From the NCBI RefSeq assembly GCF_964199755.1, contig NC_133898.1, forward strand, positions 131,798,553-131,862,552: a stretch of 64,000 nt of DNA, read 5' to 3'. The position numbers were made by a program, and so were the translations under genes. Below, piece after piece: positions 1 through 37,330 of the stretch (within the stretch, counting starts at the first letter, position 1; each line of letters begins with the position of its first letter). The notes below the pieces were generated by a model. It was not told the origin of the DNA, did not search any database, and worked only from the letters and a program-made list of their open reading frames with translations. This DNA is from Larus michahellis (taxonomy: Eukaryota > Chordata > Aves > Charadriiformes > Laridae).

Positions 1-475
1 GAGACACGGAGCTGTTGGAGCGGGGCCAGAGGAGGCCCCGGAGATGCTGGGAGGGCTGGAGCCCCTCTGCTGGGAGGACAGGCTGAGAGAGCTGGGGGGG
101 TTCAGCCTGGAGAAGAGAAGGCTCCGCGGAGACCTTCCAGCCCCTGCCAGTCCCTCAAGGGGCTCCAGGAAAGCTGGGGAGGGACTCTGGAGCAGGGAGG
201 GGAGCCACGGGACGAGGGGGAAGGGTTTTACATGGAAAGAGGGGAGATTTGGATGAGATATTGGGAAGAAATCCTTTGGTGTGAGGGGGGTGAGCCCCTG
301 GCCCAGGTTGCCCAGAGAAGCTGTGGCTGCCCCATCCCTGGAGGGGTTCAAGGCCAGGTTGGCCGGGGCTTGGAGCAACCTGGGCTGGTGGGAGGTGTCC
401 CTGCCCAGGGCAGGGGGTGGCACTGGGTGGTCCTTAAAAGTCCCATCCCACCCAAACCATGTGATGATCCAATGA
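1..475 (+). mobile_element. CR1 LINE, 3' end fragment
   Basis: This is the 3' terminal part of a CR1 non-LTR retrotransposon, entering from before the window. It encodes the usual end of the reverse-transcriptase frame ([18 protein letters not shown]) followed by the CR1 3' UTR (cccatccctggaggggttca, then ggtccttaaaagtcccatcc). It is nearly identical to 38040-38510 and close to 19985-20430, so it belongs to a comparatively young subfamily. No intact protein is encoded. Confidence 0.9.
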
Positions 476-1139
476 CTTTGCTCTTGGGCAGCCATCTCAC
501 CGATGCTGCCAGCTCGCTCCAGGGCTGGATCCTGGCGCACCGTGGTGTCCCCTCAGCCTGTCCCACCGCTGTGGTGGGTGTCCAGGCCTCCCGGGGCTGC
601 GGCATCCATCAGCCGGGCATGCTGAAGTTTATCCTTCAGCCTCTGTCACCCCACACACGCCCTCACTCGTTGCCAGGAGCTCCCACACAGTGGCCTGGTG
701 TGTTATGTCCACCCTCCTGATGGTAACGGTGCCATCAGTTGAGCCGTGCCCTCTCTGGGAACCGGGCTTTGCCGCCGTTCCCAACCAGGAAGCCATCCGG
801 CACCAGGAGAGGCTCCCAGGCACCCTGGGACCGTCAGCGGTGGCTCGCATGTTCCCGGTGCATGGCTGTGCGGTGGCCCCTGCCCCGGTGTGTGCGTGTC
901 CCCAGCACAAGTGACACCGCTGCGGTGCCCCCGGGTGGGAGCGGGGCCAGCTGGTCTCCGGCAGAGGCTGCGCGGTGGGAGCTCGGTGCAGTGGCAGGGC
1001 GTTCGGGAGCGGTGCTGCTCTGCGCTGGCATGGCTGTGGCTCCCCACCGGTGCTGCCGGGCACCCCACCATGGTCCCCCCCGGCCCCCGACGCCCCCTCC
1101 TGCCCCGCCAGCCCCTTCCCCGCTGGCGGGTGGCGGGGC
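476..1139. other. Single-copy GC-rich sequence, no gene seen
   Basis: Intron or 5' flank of DNMT3A. Open frames cross it on both strands, but none resembles a protein I know and none has a convincing exon structure. CpG density rises towards the right edge. Confidence 0.5.
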
Positions 1140-1303
1140 GGCCCGTGGCTCGCTCCAGCGCGCGAGCGAGCGAGCGGAGGAAGTGACTCTGCCAGCGAGC
1201 CGGGGCGGCCGGGGCGAGCAGGAAGCGCCCGACGCCGCGGCCGCCAGCGCGGTGAGCAGGCGCCTGCGCACGGGCAGCGGCAGCCGGACGGGGATGCACC
1301 ATG
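1140..1303 (+). promoter_or_regulatory. DNMT3A: CpG island and candidate alternative first exon of DNMT3A
   Basis: A strongly CpG-rich block (gcgcgagcgagcgagcgg and ccgacgccgcggccgcc) looks like a TATA-less promoter. It ends in a Kozak-like start directly followed by a good donor: caccATG ends at 1303, then gtaaga. That ATG is in phase 0, which is exactly the phase needed to join the next DNMT3A coding exon at 6582, so a transcript from here would encode Met followed by VESSDTPKD. A second ATG 7 bases upstream (1294) is out of frame and would make a very short upstream frame. Another possible donor (gtgagc) lies near 1252. Human exons 2-3 (start Met to HPP) are not in the window, so the canonical start probably lies upstream. 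Promoter use is inferred. Confidence 0.5.
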
Positions 1304-1806
1304 GTAAGAGGCATGTCCGTCCCCCCCGACCCCGGCCCCCTTCTCAAGCAGCCCCGGGGCAAGGGGAGGGTGGTGGGCACCCCGGCAGCACCGCGAGCGC
1401 CCCGGCTCACGCCAAGCTCGGCGTTGGCACCCGGCCACCGCACGGTGCACCCTGGGTCATGGAGTTTGCTGGCGAGGGGCAGGAGGGGTCCCTGCAGCTG
1501 GGCCCCCCAGCTCTGTGCCACCCTGGCGCCGCACCAGCCCCACGCCGCCGCCCCCGGCGCCCACGGAGAGCTGGGGGGGCCGGGGCAGGGGTGGGGGTGG
1601 GCGGCGGTGCGGGGAAGGTGCCGGTGGGCTGCTTGTCGCCACAGAGACGGGGGTGCCCTGGGGTCCCGCAGAGCCCCCGCCACTGCCGGCTTCTTGCAAA
1701 GCCCCCCTGTGGGTGCCAGGGGGGAGGCGAGCATGGGGCGAGCGCGGGGCTGTGCGAGCTTGTAGGAAGGGAGCGTGGGGCACAGGATGCACCAGCTCGG
1801 CGGGGT

Positions 1807-1922
1807 GAGCGTGGGGCTGGGGAGGGCACAAGCTCACAGGGGCGAGCGTGGGGGTCCAGGGGGCACAAGCTCACAGGGGCGAGCGTGGGGGTCCAGGGGG
1901 CACACGCTCGTGGAGGCGAGCG
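1807..1922. repeat. Short tandem repeat, 38-bp unit
   Basis: About two and a half copies of a 38-bp G-rich unit containing ggggcgagcgtgggggtcca and cacaagctcacag. Confidence 0.75.
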
Positions 1923-2579
1923 CAGGGCACCAGGAAACGGGTGCGGGTGCCACCTCCTCAGCTCCTGGCCCCGGCGGCACCGGAGGCATCGACGGCACCC
2001 AAAGGTGCCTGTCCTTAAGGCGTTCAGCCACCGGTGCCGCGGGAGGCCAGGATGGGCACCGCCGGCCTGTGGGCAGCGTATGGGGTCTCTGGGGGGGGAC
2101 GGTGCCGGTGCCCACCTGGCTCGGCTGTGCCACACTGGCGATGGCCAGGCCCCGGCGATGGGGACCCTACCTGGGAGGGGACCCGGTGCCGCGGCAGTGG
2201 GGCTTAGCGGAGGCAGAGCCCACCCTGCCCCGGCTGCACCGCGCGTCCCGGCCGTGGCAGTGACGCGGCAGCACTTTCACTCTCCTTTGCCACGGAAACC
2301 GCCGCGCCGGGCTGCTCCTCTCGCTCTGACTCTGCTCCCACTGCCCCCTGCCATGGCCATGCCATGCCGTGCCATGCGGCTCCCCCGGGGCTGGCGGCAC
2401 GGCGGGGACCAGCGATGCCATCCCCAGCCCTGCCGGCGCGCTCGGCCTCGGCTGCCAGGCAGGCAGGCGCGGCGGGGCCCGGCGTGCCGGTGAGCGCTGG
2501 CGCAGACGGTCCTCCCCCGTGTCTCACGCTCGCGCACGCTCGCCGCTCTGTCGCGGCACTCGCGAGCCGGGGCCGGCTG

Positions 2580-2900
2580 CACGTTTCCTGCGGGTGCCGG
2601 CACCGCCGGTCACACATGCACACCCGCTGGTCGCACACGGGTGTGGTGGTGCCCGTCTGTCACACACGTGTGCACGTCACGGGCTGCGGCTGTGCCTGTC
2701 ACACTCTGTCCCTCTCTCACGCTCACCGTGGGCCACGTTTGTGTGTGTCACGCTTGCACGTGGGGTCGTCACAGGGCCTGGCTCTGCCTGTCACCTGTAC
2801 ACACGCACACGCGTGTCGTGGTCCCCAGCTCTGCCTGTCACACACACACGTGCACGGCCGTCGCGGGCCCTGGCTCCGCCTGCCTTGCACAAGCGCGCAC
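2580..2900. repeat. CA/TG-rich degenerate repeat
   Basis: Loosely repeated blocks of cacacacgtgtg and ctgcctgtcacac. Alternating purine-pyrimidine runs dominate. No coding signal is seen. Confidence 0.6.
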
Positions 2901-3059
2901 GCGCACCAGCCGTCCCACGTCCCCGCTGCCCACGGGGACGGGAGCAAGGGGGTCCCAACGCTGGCCCCGCTCCGCCGCGTTGCAGCACAGGCGAGCCGGG
3001 CAGGACGGGCTCCAGTGTCCCCTCCGCGCTGGGGATGGCCTCGCCGACATGGGGACTGG

Positions 3060-6000
3060 GGCAGCTGGGTGACATCCTTGTCCTGAGGGTGCCACGGCAC
3101 CGTGTCCTGGTCCTGAGGGTGTCATGGCCACGTGTTGTGCTCCTGTGGGCGTTGTGTCCTGGTCCTGAGGGTGTCATGGCCACGTGTTGTGCTCCTCTGG
3201 GTGTTGTGGCAGCATGTCCTGGTCCTGAGGGTGTCATGGCCGCTTGTCCTGGTCCTGAAGGTGTCATGGCATTGTGTCCTGGTCCACATGGTGTCACCTC
3301 CGTTTGTCTTGGTCCTTGAGGGTGACACGGCGTTGTGTCCTGGTCCTAAGGGCATTGCGGTGGTGTGTCCTGGTCTTGGGGGTTTCATGGCCGCTTCTCC
3401 TGGTCCTGAAGGTGTCATGGCATTGCATCCAGGTCCTCATGGCGTCACCTCCATTTGTCTTGGTCCTGAGGGTGACACGGCATTGTGTCCTAGGTCATAA
3501 GGGTGTCCTGGTCCTGAAGGTTTCATGGCCGTTTGTCCAGGTCCTGAAGCTGAGATGGCAGTGTATCCAGGTCCCCACAGTGTCATGTCCTTGTGTCTTG
3601 GTCCTGAGGGTGTCATGGTGTTGTGTCCTGGCCCTGAGGGTGTTCATTACAACACGACCTGCTCCTCAGGATGTCATGGCAGTGAGTCCTGGTCCTCAGG
3701 GTGTCATGGAGGTGTGTCTTGGTCCTGAGGGTGTCTTGACCACTTGTCCTGGACCTGAAGCTGCTATGTGTTGTGTCCTGGTCCTGAGGGCACCATGGTC
3801 TTGTGTTCTGGTCCTGTGGGTGTCACGGCTCCATGTCCTGGTCCTCATGGTGTCACCTCCATTTGTCTTGGTCCTCAGGGTGTCATGGCAGTTTGTTCTG
3901 GTCATGAAGGCATTGTGTCCAGGTCCTCATGGTGTCACATCCTTGTGTCTTGGTCCTGAGGGTGCCGTGGATGTGTTGTCTGTTTCCTAAGGGTTTCATG
4001 GCCCTGTGTCCTGGTCCAGAGGATGTAATGGCAGCATGTCCTGTTCCTTAGGGTGTCATGACAGCGTGTCCTGGTCCTGAAGTTGCCATGACAGTGTATC
4101 CAGGTCCTCATGGTGTCGCCTACTTCTGTCCTGGTCCTGTGGGTATCATGTCCCTCTGTCTAGGTCCTGAAGATGCCGTGTCATTGTGTCATGGTCTTGA
4201 GGGTGCTATTGTAATGTGACCTGCTCCTGAAGGTGCTGTGGCAGTGTGTCCTTGTCCTGAGCGTGCCATGTGTTGTGGTCCTGAAGTTGCCATGGCATTT
4301 TGTCTTGGTCCTCGGGGTACCATGGCAGCATATCCTGGTCCTCAGGGTGACACAGCAGTGTGTCCTGGTCGTGAGGGTGTCACGTCCATGTGTCCTGGTC
4401 CTGAGGATGTCATGGCATTGTGTCCTGGTCCTGAAGGTGACACAGCAATATTTCCCTGGTCCTCAGCTTGTCACATCCATGTGTCCTCGTCCTGATGGTT
4501 TCGTGGCCATTTGTCCTGCCTGTGAAAGTGTCATGGCATTGCATCCTTCTCCTGAAGGTGCCATAGCAGTATGTACTGCTCCTCAGGGTGTCATTGCCTT
4601 GTGTCATTATCCTGAGGTTGTCATGGCGTTGTGCCCCGTTCCTGAAGATCTCATGGCAACGTGTCCTAGTCCTGAGGATGTCATGACGTTGTGTCTTGAT
4701 TATGAGGGTGCTATGGCAACGTGTCCTGGTCCTGATGGTGCCATGGCTTTGTTTTCCTTATCCTAAGGACGTTATGGTTGTATGTCCTTGTCCCGAGGGT
4801 GTCATGACAGCATCTCCAGCTCCTGAGGGTTTCAAGGTGTTGTGTCCTGTTCCGGAGGGTGACATGATATTGTGTCCTGGTCCTGAGGGTGTCACGGTTG
4901 TGTGTCTCGGTCCTGAGGGTGCTGCGTCTGTGTGTCCTTGTCCTGAGGGTGTCAATACGGCATGTCCTGGACCTGAGGGTGTCATTGCAACATGAGCTGC
5001 CCCTGAGGGTGCCATGGCAGCAGTCCTGGGGTACCATGGCACCATGTCCTGGTCCTGAGGATGTGCCACCACGTCCCGGTCCTGAGGCTTTCATGACAGC
5101 ATGACCTGATGCTGGGGGTATCATGTCTGTCTGTCCTGGTCCTGAAGGTGTCATGGCACTGTGTCCTGGTCCTGAGGGTGCCTTGGCCATTTGTCCTGGT
5201 CCTGAAGGTGTCACAACCACTTGTGCTGGTCCTGAGGGTGTTCTGGCTTTGTATCCTGAACTTGAAGGTGCCATGATGGGGTGTCCAGGCCCTGAGGGTG
5301 TCGTGGCAGTGTTCCTGGTACTGGCGGTGTCGTGTCCATGTGTCTGTCCTGAGGGTGCCACTGCAGCATGTCCTGGTCCTGAGGATGTTGTCACAGTGTC
5401 TCCTGGTCCTGAGAGTGCCGTGGAAGTGTGTCCTAGTGCTGAAGGTGCCGTGGCCATGTGTCCTGGTCCTGAGGGTGTCATGGCAGCATGTCCAATGTCC
5501 TGAGGGTGCCATGGCCACATATACTGGTCCTGAGGGATTCAGAGCAGTGCATCATCGTCCTGAAGGTGCCATGGCCATGTGTCCTGGTCCTGAGGGAGTC
5601 ACAGCAGTGTGTCATGGTCCTGAGGGTGCCATGGCAGCATGCCTCAGGCCTTTATGGTGCCATGGCCTTCTCTCCTGGTCCTGAGGTATCCATGGCAGAG
5701 TGTCGTGCTCCGGGAGGTGTCATGGCTGTGTGTCCCAGTCATGAGGGTGCCATGGCAAAATGTCTTTGTCCTTTTGTCCTATGGCAGGGTGTCCTGTCCT
5801 AAGGGTGTTGTGCCACTGTGTCCTGGTGCTGAGGATGCCATGGCAATGTGTCCTACTCCGGAAGATGTCCCAGCAGCATGTCCTGTTCCTGAGGGTCCCA
5901 TGGCAATGTGTCACGGTCCTGAGGGTGTCATGTCTGTCTGTCCCGGTCCTGAGGGTGCCATGGCAAAATGTCTTGGTCCTTTTGTCCCATGGCAGGGTGT

Positions 6001-6200
6001 CCTGGTCGTGACAGTGCCACGGCAGCACGTCCTCATCCTGAGGGTTTCTGATGATGTCACATCTATAGATCCTGGTTCTGTGGGTGCCATGGCACTGTGT
6101 GGTGGTCCTCATGGTGTCGTGACATGTCCATGTCCGGAGGCTTCCATGGCCACGTGTCCTGGTCCTGAGGGTGCCGTTGTAGCCCCGTCCCGCGGCACTG
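3060..6200. repeat. 30-bp VNTR of about 3.1 kb
   Basis: Roughly a hundred degenerate copies of a 30-bp unit built around ggtcctgagggtgtcatggc followed by a few bases and tgtgtcct. The period is a multiple of three and stops are rare, so decapeptide-repeat frames stay open in several frames on both strands (for example CPGPEGVMAL, or AMTPSGPGH on the other strand). These are by-products of the array and not genes. It lies in the intron directly 5' of the DNMT3A exon at 6582. Confidence 0.95.
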
Positions 6201-6581
6201 TGCCAGCCCCTGCAGGCAGCAGCACCCCGGGGTGCCTGAGGTGCAGGAGGTGGAACTTGGTCTTTTTGGCGTCATGCGCTTTTGTCCCCAGATTGTCACC
6301 GCGTCGTGGAGCCGTGTCTCTGGGGGTATGGGCTGTGGTCCCGGGGACACCCTTCGTGCTGTGACGTCTGCGGTGGGGAATTGGGGTCAGGGCCAGGGGG
6401 GACGGGGACGGGGAAAGGGACTGGATGGGTCTGGCCACCATGAGGTGGGGCAAGGGCTCCTGTCGTGGTGTCTGGTGGCGGTGGCCAGCGGGATGTGGGT
6501 TGGGGGCACGGGTTGGGGTGTGAGTGGGGCCGTGCTCCCCCCGCCAGCGCCCATCGCAGCTCCTTTCCCTCTCCTCCACAG
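6201..6581. other. Unique intron sequence before DNMT3A exon 4
   Basis: Unique G-rich sequence ending in a good acceptor with a pyrimidine tract (cctttccctctcctccacag). No other feature is seen. Confidence 0.7.
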
Positions 6582-32009
<25,428 letters not shown>

Positions 32010-34439
32010 GAGAGACAGACAGGAACTGGTGACACGGAGCGAGTCAGAAACAAAACCATCGATGCCAAGTGAAAACACGGAATGAGAGAAGAGTCAGCAC
32101 CCAGAAGACGGGATTTCGCAGCCCGACGGGAACCCGGCACATGTCTCCCCGAGCGAAAGGGTTCGGTGTCCTCTCCTGAATTTCCAATGTTCAGCTTTTA
32201 GCCTATTTAAAAAAAAAAAAAAAAAAACCACAAAAAAAAACCAACGAAAACGACAAAAACACAAAAAGGAAACGAAAAAAAAAAGAGAAACAAACAAAAA
32301 AAACCAAAACCATATTTTTATTTTTTTTTGGGTAAACTTTTAATTTTCCGCTCTTTTCTGGCTGGGTTTTTCTGTTGGTTTGGTTTCTGCTTCTCGGAGC
32401 AGCGGGCGAGACGAGACTGCCGTCGCCAGCTCCGCTCTCGGAGGAGGGGAAACGGGCGGCGGGGAAAACCCCAGCCGGGAGAGAGCGGAGGCGAAGGAGA
32501 AAAACCCGCTCGCTCTGTCTTGCGCCGAGCGCGCGCCGAGCTCGCGCCGAGCTCGCCGCCCCGGCCGCCGGCCCGGCGAGCTTTGTAAGGAGGTTCGGGG
32601 GGGGGGGAGAGCGCGAAAGCGGCAGGGAAAGGCGCTCGGCCGGCTCCGCGAACGCCCAGCGACTTGAGCCTCACTCTTTTTTCCACCAGCACCGTTCACT
32701 GGTGATATGGAGCCGACCCAACTGGCAGGGAAGCCGAGAACACACACAACCACAACACACACCTTTTCTACAGTATTTTGGGTGCCTACCACACAGGAAA
32801 CCTTGAAGAAAGCAAATTCTAGAAGCCGCTGTTACCTCTTGTTTACAGTTTATATATATATGATAGATATGAGATATAGATATATATATATATAAAAGGT
32901 ACTGTTACTACTGTACAACCTGACTTCATAATGGTGCTTTTAAACAGCGGGGTGAGTCGAGACATCAGCTTCCATGTTGCCTTACGTGCCGGGCCTTTCC
33001 GAGCGAGCGGCGCGGGAGGGGGCCGGGGGCAGCGGCCGGGCAGGAAGCGGCTCCATCCCGAGTCATGCAATAACCTTTTTCTGTCCTAAAAAAAAAAAAA
33101 AAAAAAGATATATATACAAAAAAAAAAAAACAAAAAAAAAACAAAAAAAAAAGGAAGCGCCTCCCTCGGAAAGCGGCGTCGCTTGCCCGCCCTGCCCTGC
33201 CCAGCCCTGCCCGCGCCGCCCGTCCTGCCCGCGCCGCGCACAAACGTACTGGTGCTCTTCTGCGTACGTGGCGTCCCCGGCCAGGTCGGTGCTGGTTGTG
33301 TCCCCCCCCCTCCTTCCCCGACCCGGCGGTAGCAGCAGCGGGATGCTCCTGCCTGCTCCTGCCTGCGGGTGCTGCCTGCTGGGGGGGACACGGGTGCTGT
33401 GAATCGGGGCTCTTTGCCGAAAGCTGTTGGCGGTGCTGCGCCAGCAGGGCTGCGGCAGGCAGGGAGCGGAGCGCGGGACGGAGCAGTGCCGGAGCGTGGC
33501 TTGGGGTGCTTCTGACACGGGACAGGGGGACGGCGGCGGGTCCCCGCACCCTGGTGCTACATCCGCGGGGTCGGCATGAGAGCGATGTCCCGGCGAGGCG
33601 GGATGGGGACCCCGGTGCTGCCTGCGGCGTCGCCTTGTGGGGCATCGCTTCTCTGTCTGAGCGTGGTCTTGGAGTGTGTCCTGGTGGTGCCCCGTGCTGG
33701 GGGTGGCCCCTGTCCTGGGGTGACGGGTGCCCGGTGGGCGCGGGAGCAGCGGTGTCGGTGCCGAGGGCAGCAGGGCGAGCGGTGGCGGCGTTGGCGGTGC
33801 GGAGAGGAGCCATGGTGCGTGCAGGCAGGCAGGGTGCAGGCAGGGTGCAGGCAGGGTGCAGGCAGGTGCTGGCATTGCGGTGGATGGTGCTACTCGTCTG
33901 GCAGCTGCGGGTGCCGCGGCGGGTCGGTGGGGCCGGCTCGGCACCCGCTGCGGCAGCTGGATCCGGTGCCCGGCGCTGGAGCCGGAGGGGCTCCGGCCAG
34001 GGCAGGGGCTGGTGCTACGGCGCGGGGGAGGCTCACGGAGGGTCTCCGGCCCGTTCGCCGTCTCTTCTCTAACTGTGAAAGGTGCTGGGGGGCCGCCGGC
34101 CGCTCGGTGCGGGGTGCTGGCTAAATGGCACCGAGCCGCACCGGCGGCCCCGGGGTGCTGTGAGGTGCTGGGACGGGGGACGAGCAGGGGGGCGGCCCTG
34201 GGGGCCCCCCCACCTCCCCACCGCGTTTGGTGCTACCGGGGGGGTTCGGAGGCCCCTCTGTCGGTGTGGGGAGCTGAGCCGGCGCGGGGCGGCCGCGGCG
34301 GGGGGCTCCGCGGGGCCCAGCTTTGCCGGGTGGTAAAGGAGGCGAGGCGGGACGTGGCCCCCCCGCCCCGGCCCCGGGTGCTGAGCCGTGGCTGCAGGCT
34401 CTGGCTCAGTCCCGGGGCCGGGTCTGGCACGGGACTGCT

Positions 34440-35100
34440 GCGGCGGTGGTGGGCGGGAGCCTCGCACGGCTGCGCCGCACCGGGTGCAGGCGCCGCGTGG
34501 CCCCGCAGCACTGGCTGCGGGTCCTGCGGCATCGCACGCGAGCCTTGCGCAGCCCTGCAGCGCCGCTCGCAAGTCCTGCAGGGCTCGGCGGCACCAGCCG
34601 CGGGTCCTGCACCGCTCTGCGGCGGCAGGCGCAGGTCCTGCATGGCCCACGGCGCGAGGCACAGATGCTGCACGGCCCTGCAGCATCGCACGCGAGTCAC
34701 GCGGAGCCCTGCAGCACTGGCTGCGGGTCCTGCATGGCCCTGCAGCTCCGGCTGCGACTCTTGGCATGGCCCCGCAGCCGCTGGGTGCTGGTCCTGCATG
34801 GCCGCGGCGCCGGGTGCGAGTGCTCCACGGCCCTGCAGCGTTTGGGTGCTAGTGCTGCGCAATCCTGCAGCACCGTTGGCGAGTCCTGCATGGCCCTGCA
34901 GCACCGGGTGCAAGTGCTACGTGGCCCTGCAGCACCGTCTGCAGGTCCTGCACGGCCCTGCAGCATCGCATGTGAGGCGCGCGCAGCCCTGCGGCACTGG
35001 CGGCGGGTCCTGCATGGCCCTGCAGCGCCGGCTGCGCATCCCACGTGGCCGCGCAGCAGCGTCTGCAGGTCCTGCGGGGCCCCGCAGCAGGGTTTGGGGG
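34440..35100. repeat. GC-rich minisatellite within the DNMT3A 3' UTR
   Basis: About twenty degenerate copies of a 31-33-bp unit (ccctgcagcaccgggtgcga, then gtcctgcatgg). A smaller 11-bp repeat (gcaggcagggt) lies at 33825-33870. Confidence 0.88.
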
Positions 35101-36395
35101 TCCCAGCGGACCCCGCGCCGGCCCGGCACAACCCTGCGGCGCTTCCCTGGGACCCTCTCGGCACCGCGGTGCATTTTGCGGGACGGGTCCCAGCGCTGGG
35201 TGCCGGCCCGGTGCGGCCGGCGGCTCCTGCACCCGTCCCGGGCACCCGCGGTGGGATGCCTGGAGCCGGTGCCGGAGCTGGTGGCAGCGGGAAGCGGGTT
35301 CCTGTCCCGGCACAACTGGAAGGGCGCCGGGCTCGGCAGTGCCGGGGGGTGCGTCGGCGGCTCCGCGGCGGGTGCCGGTGGCGGTTGGGACCGTGGGGAC
35401 GCCTGGGGAAAGAGTTCAGTTTTTAACGTACCTGATTCATGTCTTTTTTTGTAAAACAAACAGGCAAAATTTCGTTGCACAGCCCTTGATGAGACAGTAA
35501 AAACAACAGGAATAAAAAAAAACAAACCACAACCTAAATTCCTTAAGATCCGCCGAGGGAGTAGGTGACAAACACGGTGCTAAAACATTTTATTAAAAAT
35601 ATATATTGTTAAATTAAGTCTGCTGTCTGGACAATGACTGTTTGTTTTGTTTTCTTGTAGTGGAGTTTCAAAGAGCACTATTATTTTACTCTTATATATT
35701 ATTATTAAAAAAAAAAACGAGAAAAAAAACCAAAAACAAAAAAAAAAAAAAACAAAAACAAAAAAGGCATTTTAACTTTGTACTTGAAAACTAAACGAGA
35801 GATTTCATGTGTTTTAGCCTAGACATTGAAGTAGCTGACGCTTAACTATTTGTGGGGAATCCTGTACTCATCCCGAGGAATAAGTGCGTAGCCCGGTTCC
35901 CTCCTCCCCTAGGATTTGGCTCAGCCCCTGCCCCACCGCCACATTCCCGGCAGCGCCGGCGCCACCGCGGCCCCTGGCCCAGCGTCCCCGGCTGCTCTTC
36001 CCCCCGACCCCGACTCCTCGCCCCCTTTTAATTTTCTACTTTTTTTCTCTCTCTCTCGGTTCGTTCCTTCCGTTTTTTTGTTGGTTCGTTTTTTTAGGGT
36101 CGCTTCTCTATTTATTGCCGCTGAATACTGTGCATTTCACCGTATGGTTCTGGCCCGCGGGGCTTGCCCGGCACTCGTTGTATCTGTGTAAGTATTGCTC
36201 GTGACATAGCTGTTCTGAACTAATTAAAGGTCAATGCGTACAGCAGATGTAGAAAGTCTGTCCGTTCCGCTTCCATCCCATCCTCCTTTTTTTTTTTTTT
36301 TAATTATTTTTATTTTTTTTTTCCTTCCTTCGGTGCCCAGAAGAGTATAATGCAGACGAGCTCCTTTCTAATGTACTTGTGCTGGAGAACACTTG

Positions 36396-36401
36396 AATAA
36401 A
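36396..36401 (+). terminator. DNMT3A: DNMT3A polyadenylation signal (AATAAA)
   Basis: cttgAATAAAtgtactgttt, with a likely cleavage site near 36417. Beyond it the genome itself is A-rich to 36476. Earlier possible signals are AATAAA at 35511-35516 and ATTAAA at 36223-36228. Confidence 0.8.
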
Positions 36402-36519
36402 TGTACTGTTTTTGTGCAAAAAAAAAAAAGAAAAAAAGAGGAAAAAAAAAAAGAGACAAAAAAAAAAAAAAAAAATCCCAGCTCCCTGCAGTTCCTGCGC
36501 TCTCTGTGCTCTGCGCGGG

Positions 36520-37330
36520 GGGGCCGACACGGTGGGCGGGGGGGCCGTGGGCGGGGGGGCTGGCTCTGGTGGGTGGTGGAGTCCAGGTGATGGTGGGGCC
36601 TTGGTCAGCGGTGGGGGCCCGGTGGGTGGGAGGTGGGGTCCCAGTGGGTGGGGGGGTCCCGGGAGGCCCTGGGGGCACAGAGGGCGGTGGGATCTCGGCA
36701 GGTGGGGGGGTCCCAGTGGGTGGTGGTGGGTTCCTGATGGGTGCTGGGGTCCTGTTGGGTCGTGGGGTCTCGGCAGGTGGGGGGGTCCCAGTGGGTGGTG
36801 GTGGGTTCCTGATGGGTGCTGGGGTCCCACTGGCGTCCCGGTGGGTGCTGGGGTCCTGGTGCAGGTGATGGGGTTTCAGTGGGTGGTACGGTCCCCGTGC
36901 AGGTGGTGGGGTCCAGGTGATGGTGGGCTTCCAGCGGGCACTGGGGTCCCAGTGGGCGGTGGGGTCCTGGTGCATGTGGTGGGGTCCCAGTGGGTGGTGG
37001 GTTCCTGATGGGTGATGGGGTCCCACTGGCATCTCAGTGGGTGGTGGGGTCTTTGGGATTTCAGTGGGCGGTGAGGTCCCAGTGTGGGTCATGGCGTCCC
37101 AGTGGGTGATGGGGTCCCAGCAGGTGGTGGGGTCCAGGCGACAGTGGGGTCCCAGTGGGCACTTGGGTCCCAGTGAGTGATGGGGTCCTGATGGGTGGTG
37201 GGGTCCCACTGGCGTCCTGATGGGTGGTGGTGTCCAGGTGACAGTGGTGTCCCAGTGGGATCCCAGTGGGCGATGGAGTCCTGGTGGTGTCCGTGGGGTC
37301 CCAGCGGGTGGTGGGGTCCCAGCCCTGGGT
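36520..37330. repeat. GTGGGG-rich minisatellite, unit about 20-24 bp
   Basis: Repeats of gtgggtggtggggtcccagt with variants (ccaggtgatggtgggg). It starts right after the DNMT3A poly(A) region. Confidence 0.9.

Larger units (their letters stand above)
32010..36417 (+). other. DNMT3A: DNMT3A 3' UTR
   Basis: Runs from the stop to the polyadenylation region. The block at about 32845-32990 (gatatagatatatatatata, ggtactgttactactgtaca, acttcataatggtgctttta) closely resembles the mammalian DNMT3A 3' UTR as I remember it, which supports one long UTR. A/T-rich conserved-looking parts (32010-32340, 32650-32990, 35420-35880, 36010-36417) flank a GC-rich segment of about 2.3 kb. A-rich tracts occur at 32207-32330, 33088-33153 and 35705-35768. 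Long open frames inside it have no protein similarity. Confidence 0.82.

Noticed and set aside
3060-6200. Many open frames with ten-residue repeats (CPGPEGVMAL-like), suggesting a repetitive secreted protein
   Set aside because: Frames are open on both strands and in several phases because the 30-bp unit lacks stops. No start context, splice sites or similarity.
33727-35454. 575-codon open frame after DNMT3A that might be a separate gene
   Set aside because: It sits within the DNMT3A 3' UTR, is low-complexity (Cys/Gly/Ala/Arg from a GC-rich minisatellite) and is open in other frames too.
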